Source of the DNA: Halobellus salinus
GTDB lineage: Archaea; Halobacteriota; Halobacteria; Halobacteriales; Haloferacaceae
Reading direction: 5' to 3'
Length of the DNA stretch: 64,000 bases
Assembly (NCBI RefSeq): GCF_014646875.1
Contig: NZ_BMOC01000007.1
Coordinates: forward strand, 62,001 to 126,000
Below are positions 27,208 to 35,931 of this stretch, piece by piece. The notes beneath the pieces were generated by a model. That model was given only the letters and a program-made list of their open reading frames with translations. It was not told the origin of the DNA and made no database searches. The position numbers and the translations under genes are program-made. Positions within the stretch are counted from its first letter, which is position 1. Every line of letters starts with the position of its first letter.

Positions 27208-27567
27208 CCGGCCACCTCTCCCTCCGCGAGCACCCCGGGAGTTCCGCCCGGTTCCTCCCGGCACGACCCCGGCGGCGCACCCCCCACGGGAACGGACGCG
27301 AGCGCGGCGTCCGACTCGTCAACCCGGGTTCGATCGCATCTGTGGTGCGTTGTCGTGTCGTCGATGCCGACTCTCCCCGTGATGCCCTCCGGTCCGAGGC
27401 CGTTCGTGTCGAACCGACGGTTCTCCTGTGGGTCGCTCGCGGCGGCCGTGGCGTGGTGTGGTCCATCCGTGTCCATTGTGCTGTCTCCGAGCGCAGTGCC
27501 GGTATCGCTCTGTTACCTGCTATACCACCGAAAGGGTTTGTACCTTCGCGGACGAACGCGACACCAA
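27208..27567 (+). promoter_or_regulatory. 360-bp divergent intergenic region, esterase and HxlR regulator
   Basis: No convincing gene. AT-rich stretches at 27519-27530 (CTGCTATACCAC) and 27535-27546 (AGGGTTTGTACC) lie upstream of the HxlR start; the second is at the leaderless distance. A minus-strand frame (27204-27476) overlaps the esterase start by four bases but looks compositionally unlike a protein. Confidence 0.4.
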
Positions 27568-27978
27568 GTGACATCCGTGCCTCCCGACTCACACCCGACC
27601 GGCGACGAACCCTGCCTGGTCATCGACTCGCTGGAACAGATCGGCTCCCAGTGGCGGCTGATTGTGCTCCACGATCTCCAGGGGGGCGAAAAGCGGTTCA
27701 ACGAGCTCAGACGCTCCACCGACGCCAGTTCCCGGACGCTCTCGCGGGTGCTTGACGACCTCCAAGAGTTGGGGTTCGTGAACCGCCGGCTCGAGGAGGA
27801 CGCGCCGGTCGCGACGTTCTACTCGCTGACCCCCAAGGGGCGCTCGCTGTGCCCGGTGTTCGACGAGATCGAGGCGTGGGCCGACCAGTGGCTCCACGCC
27901 ACGCCGACCGGCGAGGACCCGGCGGCCGTCGCGGCGGACGGCGGGGACTCCGAGGCGGGGTCCGAACCGGCCGAGTGA
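27568..27978 (+). CDS. HxlR-family winged-helix transcriptional regulator
   Basis: A 136-residue regulator from GTG 27568 (GTG 27577 is possible). CLVIDSLEQIGSQWRLIVLHDLQGGEKRFNELRRS is the HxlR N-terminal motif with the conserved Cys (about residue 15), then TDASSRTLSRVLDDLQELGFVNRR (recognition helix and wing) and YSLTPKGRSL. HxlR proteins often sense quinones or aldehydes through that cysteine. It is divergent from the MhqD-like esterase and probably controls it or itself. The acidic C-terminal tail is halophilic padding. Confidence 0.88.
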   Translation: MTSVPPDSHPTGDEPCLVIDSLEQIGSQWRLIVLHDLQGGEKRFNELRRSTDASSRTLSRVLDDLQELGFVNRRLEEDAPVATFYSLTPKGRSLCPVFDEIEAWADQWLHATPTGEDPAAVAADGGDSEAGSEPAE

Positions 27979-28126
27979 GTCGATCCAAAGCGGCATACAC
28001 GCTGCCGCTCGGCTTCGGGATTCCGACGAGCGACACGTAGCGAGCGGACCGCGTCGCCACCGACGCCTCCGAGTTACCGGGGCCCGTTCCGGACGTATCA
28101 TTTTTATGTTAATTGTCTGACGGTGA

Positions 28127-28149
28127 TTTATAGTTCTGCCCCGCAGAAC
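28127..28149 (+). promoter_or_regulatory. TATA box and overlapping inverted repeat before the coiled-coil gene
   Basis: ATTTATAG at 28126-28133 is centred about 27 bases before ATG 28157. Directly after it, GTTCTGC-CCC-GCAGAAC (28133-28149) is a perfect 7-bp inverted repeat with a 3-base spacer, in the region where transcription starts. It could be an operator or a 5' hairpin. Confidence 0.55.
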
Positions 28150-28156
28150 GGAGTGT

Positions 28157-28732
28157 ATGAGCAGTAAGACCCCCGATTCGAACTCCGACGCCGAACAGGA
28201 TCAGTCCGCCGACGCCGAACAGGATCAGTCCGCCGACGCCGAACAGGATCAGTCCGCCGACGCCGAACAGGATCAGTCCGCCGACGCCGAACAGGATCAG
28301 TCCGCCGACGAGACCCCGGAGGCGAACCCGCTCCAGATCGCGCTGCCGGACGGGAGCGCGAGCGTCTCCGACGCGATCGTCACACACAGGGAGATGCTGC
28401 GCGCCCCGCAGGAACACGGACTGGCGACCGAGCAGGACGTCACCCACCTCTCTGAGGCGATCGAGTCGCTCTCCGCGAACATCTCTGAGACCAACCAGGA
28501 ACACGACGAGAGCCGGTCACAGATCGACAAGCTTCAGGACGTTGTGGAACAACAGCGCGGGCAGATTGACGAGCTTCAGGACGTTGTGGAACAACAGCGC
28601 GGGCAGATCGACGACCTCCAGAGCGTCGTAGAACGACAGCACGGACAGATCGACGAACTTCAGTCGATGGTCTCTTCGCTCGCGGGCATTCTTGGAACCG
28701 AGACGGAGTGGGACACCTTCGACGAGGAGTAG
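28157..28732 (+). CDS. repeat-rich acidic coiled-coil protein
   Basis: A 191-residue protein of unrecognised family. Residues 11-50 are five identical DAEQDQSA units. A central part (about 57-115, LQIALPDGSASVSDAIVTHREML...) is non-repetitive. Residues 116-170 contain 14-residue repeats based on LQDVVEQQRGQIDE, two heptads each, which should form a long parallel coiled coil. The tail is acidic (WDTFDEE). Similar halophile proteins are sometimes labelled bZIP-like from the coiled coil alone; there is no basic DNA-binding stretch here, so I do not support that. No signal peptide or TM. Monocistronic with its own leaderless promoter and operator-like repeat. Confidence 0.85.
   Translation: MSSKTPDSNSDAEQDQSADAEQDQSADAEQDQSADAEQDQSADAEQDQSADETPEANPLQIALPDGSASVSDAIVTHREMLRAPQEHGLATEQDVTHLSEAIESLSANISETNQEHDESRSQIDKLQDVVEQQRGQIDELQDVVEQQRGQIDDLQSVVERQHGQIDELQSMVSSLAGILGTETEWDTFDEE
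28187..28306 (+). repeat. 5 x 24-bp perfect tandem repeat (VNTR)
   Basis: Five identical 24-bp units encoding DAEQDQSA, in frame inside the coiled-coil gene. Lack of any silent difference points to recent expansion or ongoing gene conversion. Confidence 0.95.
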
Positions 28733-28766
28733 CCGGGCCGGCTTCCGGTATCGACCACCGTGGCAC

Positions 28767-29426
28767 CTACTCGTCGCCGACCAGTCGCTCGAGTTGCTCC
28801 GGGGGGACGGCGCCGCGAGCGGCGTAGCCGTCTGCGACGAACGTCGGCACGCCCGTGACCCCCTCCGATTGGGCATCCCGGAACTGCTCGCGGAGCGCAG
28901 CCCGGCGCCCATCGTCAGCGAGGGCGTCCCGGACGATACCGGGATCGACGCCGGCGTCCTCTGCGAGTTCGATCAGTACGTCCCCGTCGCCGATGTCGCG
29001 GCCGTCGTGCCACAGCGCCTCGAACACGGCTTCGTCGAACTCAAGCCACGCGTCGTAGTCGCACGCGTCGCGGACGGCGACGGAGACGAGTTGTGCGGGC
29101 AGCGAGTCCACCTCCGTCGCGAGGTCGAGTTCCATTTCGTCGGCGCCGTACTCCTCGCGAAGGCGCCGGACGTTCTGTTTCGCCTGCTCGAAGTACGCTT
29201 CGTCTTTCCCGTCGTCGGCGTCGTGATCGATTGACCCGTCGGGGTTGCGCTTGCCCGACCGGAGGTCGAACGGCCGCCAGTCGATCTGCAGTGGGTCGTC
29301 GCGCCCGGAGTTGTAGGTTTCGAGCGACTGCCGGCCCAGGTAACAGAACGGGCAGACGTAGTCGGAGTAGACGGTGATCGTCCCCGTCGCGTCGGTCTCG
29401 GCGGCCGTGTCGGGTGCGTCGCTCAT
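28767..29426 (-). CDS. DsbA-family thioredoxin-fold oxidoreductase (FrnE-like)
   Basis: From ATG 29426 a 219-residue protein. TITVYSDYVCPFCYLGRQSLE carries the CPFC active site (about residues 25-28), and GVTGVPTFVADG supplies the cis-Pro loop. The helical insertion between them is typical of the FrnE/2-hydroxychromene-2-carboxylate isomerase branch of DsbA. There is no signal peptide, so it is likely cytoplasmic, possibly in thiol redox stress. It is convergent with the coiled-coil gene. The 317-bp gap to icd (29427-29743) holds only the icd promoter region. Confidence 0.9.
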   Translation of the reverse strand: MSDAPDTAAETDATGTITVYSDYVCPFCYLGRQSLETYNSGRDDPLQIDWRPFDLRSGKRNPDGSIDHDADDGKDEAYFEQAKQNVRRLREEYGADEMELDLATEVDSLPAQLVSVAVRDACDYDAWLEFDEAVFEALWHDGRDIGDGDVLIELAEDAGVDPGIVRDALADDGRRAALREQFRDAQSEGVTGVPTFVADGYAARGAVPPEQLERLVGDE

Positions 29427-29743
29427 CGCGTTCTCGTAGGTCCCCCGCGCACAAGAACCCCGGCCGTTCGTGAGCGTCGCGGTCACAACTGCAGACCGCG
29501 GCGGGGCGCTCGGCGAAGTGACCGTCCGGGACCCACCACACCGAGGTTCACATCCCGTCGGCGGTCGAGGGCCCGTGGGTCGCAGTCCGTGACCCACACA
29601 AACAACCGCACCGGCGGTGCCCCGCGTTCTCCCGCTCCGGCCGTCGGCACGGTCACGCGATTTCGCCACTCCTCCGGCAGCATTTGCCGGGCGCGGCGGT
29701 AACGGCACTGATTTACGGCCGGTGCGGAAAATGGCGGGTGTTT

Positions 29744-31006
29744 ATGAGCTACGATCAGGTCACGGTCCCCGACAAGGGATCGAAGATCACACTCGCCGAT
29801 CCGAAGACCGGTGAGCTGGACGTTCCCGACACGCCCATCATCCCGATCATCCACGGGGACGGGATCGGGACCGACGTCGGGCCCGCCGCACAGCAGGTGC
29901 TGGACGCCGCCGCGGAGGCGACCGGACGCTCCGTCGCGTGGATGCGGCTCTACGCCGGTAGTTCCGCCCGCGAGACGTACGGTGAGAACCTCCCCGACGA
30001 CACCGTCAACGCGATCCGGGAGCACCGCGCCGCGATCAAGGGCCCGCTCACGACGCCAGTCGGCTCCGGCTTCCGCTCGTTGAACGTTGCGCTCAGACAG
30101 AAACTCGACCTCTATGCCAACGTCCGGCCCACCTACTACCTCGACGGCGTCCCCTCGCCAGTAAAGAACCCAGAGGAGATGAACATGGTCACCTTCCGGG
30201 AGAACACCGAAGACGTCTACGCCGGCATTGAGTGGGAGGCCGGAACCGACGGCGTCGAGGAAGTGAAGTCGTTCATCGAAGACGATATGGGATACAACGA
30301 GATGCTCCACGACGGCCCCATCGGAATCGGGATCAAGCCGATCACGGAGTTCGGCACCAAACGGCTGGTTCGGCAGGCCATCGACTACGCGCTCGCAAAC
30401 GACCGCGACACGGTGACGCTGGTCCACAAGGGAAACATCATGAAGTTCACCGAGGGCGCGTTCCGCGACTGGGGCTACGAACTCGTCGAGGAGGAGTACG
30501 ACGACGTGGCGATCACCGAGGACGAACTCTGGGAGGAGTACGACGGCGAGGCCCCCGACGATATGCTGGTCGTCAACGACCGGATCGCGGACAACATGCT
30601 CCAGCAGCTTCTCACCCGAACCGACGAGTATGAGGTTATCGCGACCATGAACCTCAACGGCGATTACATGTCCGACGCCGCCGGCGCCCAGATCGGCGGC
30701 CTCGGCATCGCGCCCGGCGCCAACTTCGGCGACGGACTGTGTCTCGCGGAGCCGGTCCACGGATCCGCACCCAAATACGCCGGTGAGGACAAGGTCAACC
30801 CCACCGCCATGATCCTGTCCGGGCGGCTGCTCTTCGAGTACCTCGGGTGGGACGACGCCGGCGCCTTGGTCCGCGACGCTGTCGAAGACGCCATCGCATC
30901 CGGGGAGGTAACCTACGACCTCCACCGCCAGATCGAGGGCGGCACGAAACTGTCGACTTCGGAGTTCGCCGACGCGATCGTCGAGCGGATCCACGACCTG
31001 GCCTGA
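29744..31006 (+). CDS. icd: NADP-dependent isocitrate dehydrogenase
   Basis: From ATG 29744 a 420-residue homodimeric-type ICDH oxidising isocitrate to 2-oxoglutarate in the TCA cycle. IPIIHGDGIGTDV (N-terminal), the phosphorylatable-type loop and substrate residues in LTTPVGSGFRSLNVALRQKLDLYANVRP, TFRENTEDVYAGIEW, LVHKGNIMKFTEGAF, NLNGDYMSDAAGA (metal ligands) and PVHGSAPKYAGEDKVNPTAMILS (cofactor region) are all present. A TATA-like GATTTACGG lies about 30 bases upstream. Confidence 0.97.
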   Translation: MSYDQVTVPDKGSKITLADPKTGELDVPDTPIIPIIHGDGIGTDVGPAAQQVLDAAAEATGRSVAWMRLYAGSSARETYGENLPDDTVNAIREHRAAIKGPLTTPVGSGFRSLNVALRQKLDLYANVRPTYYLDGVPSPVKNPEEMNMVTFRENTEDVYAGIEWEAGTDGVEEVKSFIEDDMGYNEMLHDGPIGIGIKPITEFGTKRLVRQAIDYALANDRDTVTLVHKGNIMKFTEGAFRDWGYELVEEEYDDVAITEDELWEEYDGEAPDDMLVVNDRIADNMLQQLLTRTDEYEVIATMNLNGDYMSDAAGAQIGGLGIAPGANFGDGLCLAEPVHGSAPKYAGEDKVNPTAMILSGRLLFEYLGWDDAGALVRDAVEDAIASGEVTYDLHRQIEGGTKLSTSEFADAIVERIHDLA

Positions 31007-31069
31007 GCGGAGCCACGCCGGCGACGACCGACCCTGTCCGCTTTTCTGCGTGCCCGAACGGGGACGCGT

Positions 31070-32365
31070 ATGGAGTTTCCCGACGCCGAGACCGTTGACG
31101 CCACCCTCCCCGAAGTGACGTTTCCGACGTTCGCGCGGGTGTCGTACGACCCCGAGACCCCCGAGATCGACGACGTCCGCGCAGCGACCCACGATGCGGT
31201 CGCGTCGCTGCCGCTCTCGGAAGTCCCCGCGGGCGGCACCGTCGCAGTGGGCCTCGGGAGCCGCGGCATTCACGATATCAAGCCGATCGCGGAGACGGTG
31301 ATCACGGACCTGTCGGCCGCGGGGTACGACCCCGTAGTCGTCCCGGCGATGGGGAGCCACGGCGGGTCGACGGCCGCGGGCCAGCGCCGGACGCTCGCGG
31401 CGCTCGGGCTGACCGAGGACGCGCTGGGGTGTCCGGTTGACGCGCGGATGGACGCCGAGGCGGTCGGGACGACCGACCGTGGCCACGGGGTGCCGGTCGC
31501 GACCGCCGCTCTGGAAGCCGACGGGATCGTGGTCGTCAACCGGGTGAAACCCCACACCAACTTCTCCGGGCGGGTTGAAAGCGGGGTCTCGAAGATGCTC
31601 ACCGTCGGACTCGGGAAGCGCGCCGGCGCGCGATCGTTCCACGAGGCCGCACTGACCCACGGCTACGTCGACACCATCGAGCGCGCGCTCGGTGTCGTCC
31701 GTGACAACGCACCCGTGATCGGCGGTGTCGCGGTCGTAGAGAACGTCCGCGACCGGACGGCGCACGTCGAAGGGATCCCCGCCGTCGACCTCCCCGACGC
31801 AGAGGCAGCCCTCCTGGAGCGGGCGACGGAGTACCTGCCGACGCTGCCGTTCGACGACCTTGACGCGCTCGTGGTTGAGCAGATCGGCAAGGACGTGTCT
31901 GGGTCGGGGATGGACACGAACGTGATCGGGCGGTACGGCGTTGTGAACGCCGCTGATCCTCCGACACCCGACATCGACCGGATCATCGCGCTCGGGCTGA
32001 CCGACGCGACTCACGGCAACGGCCACGGCATCGGGCTGGCGGACGTGACAACTGCCGAGGTCGCCGCGGAGTTGGATCTCGACCAGATGTACACCAACGC
32101 CCTAACCAGCGGGTCGCTGTCGCGGTCGTCGATCCCGGTCGTGCTCCCGTCCGACAGGCACGCACTCCGAGCCGCGGTCGCGACTGCCGGGGACTACGAC
32201 CCGGACGAAGCGCGGATCGCGTGGGCCCGCGACACGGCTCACCTATCGTCGTTCCGCGTTTCGGAGGCGCTCCTCGGCGAGGTCGACGACGCCGTGACCG
32301 TCGAGCGTTACGAGCGGCTGACGTTCGACGGCGGCGACGCGAGGTTCGCTCCGGTCGGGGAGTAG
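31070..32365 (+). CDS. LarA-like nickel-dependent racemase/epimerase family protein (DUF2088)
   Basis: A 431-residue member of the lactate-racemase superfamily. The N-terminal half has VAVGLGSRGIHDIKP and VPAMGSHGGSTAAGQ, with the His that in LarA neighbours the nickel; RVKPHTNFSGRVESGVSKMLTVGLGK provides the further His and the Lys that anchors the pincer cofactor; GARSFHEAAL provides the last His. Thus the catalytic set appears conserved, though the true substrate is unknown (lactate, malate or other hydroxyacids are catalysed by relatives). LarB is encoded at 4095; no LarC/LarE lie in the window. Follows icd by 63 bp in the same direction. Confidence 0.8.
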   Translation: MEFPDAETVDATLPEVTFPTFARVSYDPETPEIDDVRAATHDAVASLPLSEVPAGGTVAVGLGSRGIHDIKPIAETVITDLSAAGYDPVVVPAMGSHGGSTAAGQRRTLAALGLTEDALGCPVDARMDAEAVGTTDRGHGVPVATAALEADGIVVVNRVKPHTNFSGRVESGVSKMLTVGLGKRAGARSFHEAALTHGYVDTIERALGVVRDNAPVIGGVAVVENVRDRTAHVEGIPAVDLPDAEAALLERATEYLPTLPFDDLDALVVEQIGKDVSGSGMDTNVIGRYGVVNAADPPTPDIDRIIALGLTDATHGNGHGIGLADVTTAEVAAELDLDQMYTNALTSGSLSRSSIPVVLPSDRHALRAAVATAGDYDPDEARIAWARDTAHLSSFRVSEALLGEVDDAVTVERYERLTFDGGDARFAPVGE

Positions 32366-32422
32366 TTACCGCCACCTGTTTCGGGCCGAAGGTTCAAACC
32401 GGACGCCGCGGAATGGAGGCGT

Positions 32423-32950
32423 ATGTACGCTGTCGTCGGCTGTTCCGAGTGCGACCACCTCTGGCTGCTCTCGGACCCCCGGACCGCCGAGACGGCCACG
32501 TGCCCGCGGTGCGGCCGGACCCACCGGACGAAGAAGCTCCGCCGGCTCGCCGAAGACGAGGACCGCCAGGCCGTCCGCCAGGCCCGCGCGGCGCTGCTCG
32601 CGAAGCGCGGCGGCAACAGCGAGGCGTTCGCCGACACCGCCCACGTCGCGGCGATGGAGTCGGAGATCGGCGACAGCGGTGTCGACGACCGGGAGTACCT
32701 CGAAGGGTCGGGGCTGGACGCCGACGCGGTCGCGGCCGCCGGCGAGCGGGCGTCGTCGCGGTCGACCTCCCGAAGCCGAGACGAGGTCGTCCGGGACGCC
32801 ATCCGGGAGCAGGACGCCCCGACGGCGGGTGACATCGCCGCGTACGCCGAGTCCCACGGCGTTCCGGGGGAGAAAGCGCGGGAACTGCTGGAGACGCTCG
32901 CCCGGCGCGGGGACGTCTCCGAGTCGAACGGTTCGTACCGACTGGTATGA
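32423..32950 (+). CDS. DUF5817-like zinc-ribbon and winged-helix protein
   Basis: A 175-residue protein: an N-terminal zinc ribbon (GCSECDHLW...TCPRCGRTH, two CxxC pairs in residues 7-31), a charged helical middle, and a C-terminal winged-helix-like segment (REQDAPTAGDIAAYAESHGVPGEKARELLETLARRGDVSES split over about residues 125-170). This resembles the haloarchaeal DUF5817 family, probably nucleic-acid binding. Its last four bases overlap the start of the next gene (ATGA), so the two are coupled. Confidence 0.78.
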   Translation: MYAVVGCSECDHLWLLSDPRTAETATCPRCGRTHRTKKLRRLAEDEDRQAVRQARAALLAKRGGNSEAFADTAHVAAMESEIGDSGVDDREYLEGSGLDADAVAAAGERASSRSTSRSRDEVVRDAIREQDAPTAGDIAAYAESHGVPGEKARELLETLARRGDVSESNGSYRLV

Positions 32951-33309
32951 GCGGCACACCGTCGTTCGGGTCGGATGTGGTGGGGTGGATCGCCCGCGGG
33001 TCCACCGCCGCCTGCTTCGTGGGCGGGGCGTGGCTCGCGGTGACCGGCCGGCTGGTGATCGCGGGGGTCGCGTTCCTCGCGGCCCACACCCTGCTCGGCG
33101 GCGCGGCGGTGGTCCAGGGGCAGCGCCGGCGCGGGGCAGGGCTGTCGCTGTTGGGACTGGGGTGGCTCGCGATGTCGGTCGGGATCGCGGCCGAAAGCGG
33201 AGGCGAGGTCGGACTGCCGGCGACGCCGTTGCTCGCCCTCGGCGCCGGCCTGGTCGGAGTCGGTGCGCTCCTCACCACGGGCGGTATCAGCGTCGCCTCG
33301 AGCGAGTAG
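32947..33309 (+). CDS. small four-helix membrane protein
   Basis: A 120-residue hydrophobic protein with four predicted TM segments (about residues 17-34, 36-55, 63-81, 92-112). It starts in a 4-bp ATGA overlap with the zinc-ribbon gene, forming a two-gene operon. No recognised family. It is convergent with hmgA. Confidence 0.75.
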   Translation: MSGTPSFGSDVVGWIARGSTAACFVGGAWLAVTGRLVIAGVAFLAAHTLLGGAAVVQGQRRRGAGLSLLGLGWLAMSVGIAAESGGEVGLPATPLLALGAGLVGVGALLTTGGISVASSE

Positions 33310-33322
33310 TCGCCTGCGACCG

Positions 33323-34546
33323 TTACCGCCCCAACTCGGCGTGAGCGCTGGAGAGGTGCCGCGACGCCAGCGCCGACAGCAGGGAGAGTTCGCCGGCGAG
33401 CGCGCCCGCTGCGATGTACTCCGCGAACGCGTCGGCGTTCGACCCTGCGGGGTCGCCGCCGCCGCGGATCCCCAAGACGTCGAGCGCTTCGGCCTGCGTC
33501 GGGAGCTTCGTCCCCCCGCCGACGGTGCCGACCTCCAGCGACGACAGCGACACCGACACGTAGAGGTCGCCGTCCGACCCGCTCCCGCGGACCTCCGCGG
33601 TGGTGATCGCGTTCGCGCCCTCGACCACCTGGGCCTCGTCCTGGCCGGTCGCGAGGAACATCGCCGCGACCACGTTCGCGACGTGGGCGTTGAACCCGAG
33701 GCTCCCCGCCTTCGCCGACCCGATCAGGTTCTTGCGGGTGTTTAGCTCCGCGATCGCCTCGGGGGTGGTGTGGAGCCGCTCTGTGACGACCTCCCGGGGG
33801 ACGGCGACGTCCGCGGTCACGCTCCGCCCCCGACCCTCGACCGCGTTGATCGCGGCGGGTTTTTTGTCCGTACAGAGGTTCCCTGACAGCGCCACCAGCG
33901 ACGCATCGGTTTCGGCCTCGATCACGTCACAGGCGGCCCCGGTCGCGATCGTGGCCATGTTCATCCCCATGGCGTCTTTGGTGTCGTAGCGGAACCGGAG
34001 GTAGACGGAGTTCCCGACGACGTACGGGGTTACGTCAAGGAGTTCGCCGTGGGTCGTGGTTTCGGCGGCCGCCTCCCGTAGCCGGTCGACGTTGTCGCGC
34101 ACCCACTCGACGAGGGCCTCGGCCTCAACCACGTCTGTGACCCGGAACACCGGCGCGCGGGTCATCCCGGATTTGGTGACGCGAACGTTGGCCCCGCCAG
34201 CGGCGTTGACCACCGAACACCCGCGGTTGACGCTCGCCAGCAGCGCGCCCTCGGTCGTCGCAAGCGGGAGGTACGCCTCCCCCTCGGCCGCGCCGCCGTC
34301 GACCGCCACGGGGCCGGCGACCCCCATCGGAACCTGGACCGCGCCGATCATGTTCTCGATGTTGGGTTCGGCGGCGGCCGCGGGGAAGCCGTAGTCGCCG
34401 ACGGAGTCCAGCGACGCGTCGGTCTCGGATTCGACCAGCTGGCGGCGTGCCGCGGCGGCGACGTCGGGATCGGCGTGATCGTCCAATTCGTGGAGTCGGA
34501 GCTCCCCTTCGCGGACGCGGGCGGCGAGGTCTACGGCGTCTGTCAT
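33323..34546 (-). CDS. hmgA: 3-hydroxy-3-methylglutaryl-CoA reductase (class I, NADPH)
   Basis: A 407-residue HMG-CoA reductase, the committing step of archaeal isoprenoid lipid synthesis. Key segments are ENMIGAVQVPMGVAGP, LATTEGALLASVNRG (catalytic Glu), RYDTKDAMGMNM (catalytic/NADPH), CTDKKPAAINAVEGRGRSV (catalytic Lys and Asp region), GFNAHVANVVAAMF, GTVGGGTKLPTQ and the C-terminal LASRHLSSAHAEL, with the catalytic histidine in the last ~10 residues. The length and absence of a membrane anchor are typical of archaea. This is the target of statins in halophiles. No other mevalonate genes adjoin. Confidence 0.97.
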   Translation of the reverse strand: MTDAVDLAARVREGELRLHELDDHADPDVAAAARRQLVESETDASLDSVGDYGFPAAAAEPNIENMIGAVQVPMGVAGPVAVDGGAAEGEAYLPLATTEGALLASVNRGCSVVNAAGGANVRVTKSGMTRAPVFRVTDVVEAEALVEWVRDNVDRLREAAAETTTHGELLDVTPYVVGNSVYLRFRYDTKDAMGMNMATIATGAACDVIEAETDASLVALSGNLCTDKKPAAINAVEGRGRSVTADVAVPREVVTERLHTTPEAIAELNTRKNLIGSAKAGSLGFNAHVANVVAAMFLATGQDEAQVVEGANAITTAEVRGSGSDGDLYVSVSLSSLEVGTVGGGTKLPTQAEALDVLGIRGGGDPAGSNADAFAEYIAAGALAGELSLLSALASRHLSSAHAELGR

Positions 34547-34759
34547 ACGCGCCCGTTCCGGGGCGGGCGCCTAACGGTTTCCGGTCGATGCTTTTCGAAT
34601 AGAAGTAGAGAACGTTCGAGAACGGCGGGGAGACGACGCCAGAAGCCCCCGCGGTCTCGCAACCCGTTCCTGGACACGACTCCCAGTCGCGCGACGAGGA
34701 CGGATCCGGAAGTCGGGCGGAAGGGAAACCTACTCGGCGCCCGGCGCGGAGACACAGGT

Positions 34760-35569
34760 ATGACCGCCGCCTTCTTCGATCGTCTCGGCGACCGGATCGA
34801 CCGGATCGACAGCGTCGTCTCGGTTGGGCTCGACGCCGACCCGTCACGGATTCCGGAGCACCTCCACGGCGCGGACCTCCCGCGGTGGGCGTTCAACCGT
34901 CGGATCATCGACGCGACTCACGAGTACGCCGCCTGCTACAAGCCGAACGCGGCGTTCTACGAGACCAGTGACGGATGGCGCGCGCTCCGGGAGACGATCG
35001 CGTACGCTCACGGGAAGGACGTCCCAGTCCTGCTCGACGCCAAGCGTGCTGACATCGGGAACACCACCCGACAGTACGCCGAACTTCTCGACCACGCCGA
35101 CGCGATCACGGTCAACCCCTACCTGGGGCGGGACTCGTTGCAGCCGTTTCTGGACCGTCCCGACAAGGGCGTGTTCGTGCTCTGTCGGACCTCCAACTCC
35201 GGCGGCGCCGACCTCCAGGACCTGGACCTCGCCTCGGGGGAGCCGGTCTACGAGCGGGTCGCCGCGTTGGCGGACCTCTGGAACGAACACGGCAACGTCG
35301 GGTTAGTGGTCGGCGCGACCGCACCCGAGGAGTTGGCCGACCTCCGCGAGCAGGTGCCCGACCTACCGTTCCTGGTGCCGGGCGTGGGTGCGCAGGGCGG
35401 TGACGCCGAGGCCGCGGTCGCGTACGGCCTGGCCGACGGCGTCGGGGTGGTGAACTCCTCGCGAGGAATCATCTTCGCGGGCGAGGACCGCGGCGAGGAC
35501 TTCGCGGGGGCGGCGGGCGAAGCGGCGAAACGACTCCGGAACCGGTTGAACACCTACCGCGCCGATTGA
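34760..35569 (+). CDS. pyrF: orotidine 5'-phosphate decarboxylase (type 2)
   Basis: From ATG 34760 a 269-residue OMP decarboxylase, last step of UMP synthesis. Conserved parts are VVSVGLDADPSRIPEH, CYKPNAAFYE (substrate Lys), VLLDAKRADIGNTTRQYA (the DxKxxD catalytic array, about residues 94-100), TVNPYLGRDSLQPF, and GVGAQGGDAEAA with NSSRGI for phosphate binding. The size and motif order are those of the longer type 2 family used by haloarchaea. The divergent hmgA leaves a 213-bp gap. Confidence 0.96.
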   Translation: MTAAFFDRLGDRIDRIDSVVSVGLDADPSRIPEHLHGADLPRWAFNRRIIDATHEYAACYKPNAAFYETSDGWRALRETIAYAHGKDVPVLLDAKRADIGNTTRQYAELLDHADAITVNPYLGRDSLQPFLDRPDKGVFVLCRTSNSGGADLQDLDLASGEPVYERVAALADLWNEHGNVGLVVGATAPEELADLREQVPDLPFLVPGVGAQGGDAEAAVAYGLADGVGVVNSSRGIIFAGEDRGEDFAGAAGEAAKRLRNRLNTYRAD

Positions 35570-35608
35570 ATCCGGACGACGGGGACTCCGAAGCACTCCC
35601 CGGCGTCG

Positions 35609-35800
35609 CTACCGGAACTCGGGGACGTCGTCGCCGGCGGGCTGGGCGAACACGTCTTCGGTCCCGTCCGGGTCAGCACAGTGGACGCAGACGCCGCGGT
35701 CCTGCTCGAAGTGCACCGGACACACCGCCGCGCCGCACTGGTGACAGGTGTACTCGGCCTCTCGACTTTCGCACACCTGACAGAGGCCCGTGACGCTCAT
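35609..35800 (-). CDS. small HIT-type zinc-finger protein
   Basis: From ATG 35800 a 63-residue protein with eight Cys/His ligands in the order CQVCESREAEYTCHQCGAAVCPVHF then VCVHC, resembling a B-box/HIT-type double zinc site as in the haloarchaeal HIT-zinc-finger micro-proteins. Acidic tail. Function unknown, likely protein or RNA binding. Confidence 0.8.
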   Translation of the reverse strand: MSVTGLCQVCESREAEYTCHQCGAAVCPVHFEQDRGVCVHCADPDGTEDVFAQPAGDDVPEFR

Positions 35801-35931
35801 ACCCGTGGGTACGACCCCCACACACTTCATTGGCAGGGGCCGAGCGAAACGCCCAAACCTGTGGCCCCTTCGACCTGCTCGCGGCGTCTCCCCGAGCAAA
35901 CCTCTTTGTCCCGGCGACCCCACGTCGGAGT

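Noticed and set aside
27204-27476. 90-residue minus frame whose stop overlaps the esterase start by four bases
   Set aside because: The coupling-like overlap is attractive, but the sequence is rich in His, Thr, Arg and Gly with no fold pattern, unlike neighbouring acidic proteins.
28187-28306. CRISPR-like array
   Set aside because: The 24-bp units are contiguous without spacers and encode a peptide repeat in frame.
28157-28732. bZIP transcription factor
   Set aside because: Only the coiled coil is present; there is no basic DNA-contact region, and heptads come from 14-residue duplications.
29483-32026. 847-residue minus-strand frame opposite icd and the LarA-like gene
   Set aside because: Spans two well-supported genes and the gap between them; composition is that of an antisense frame.
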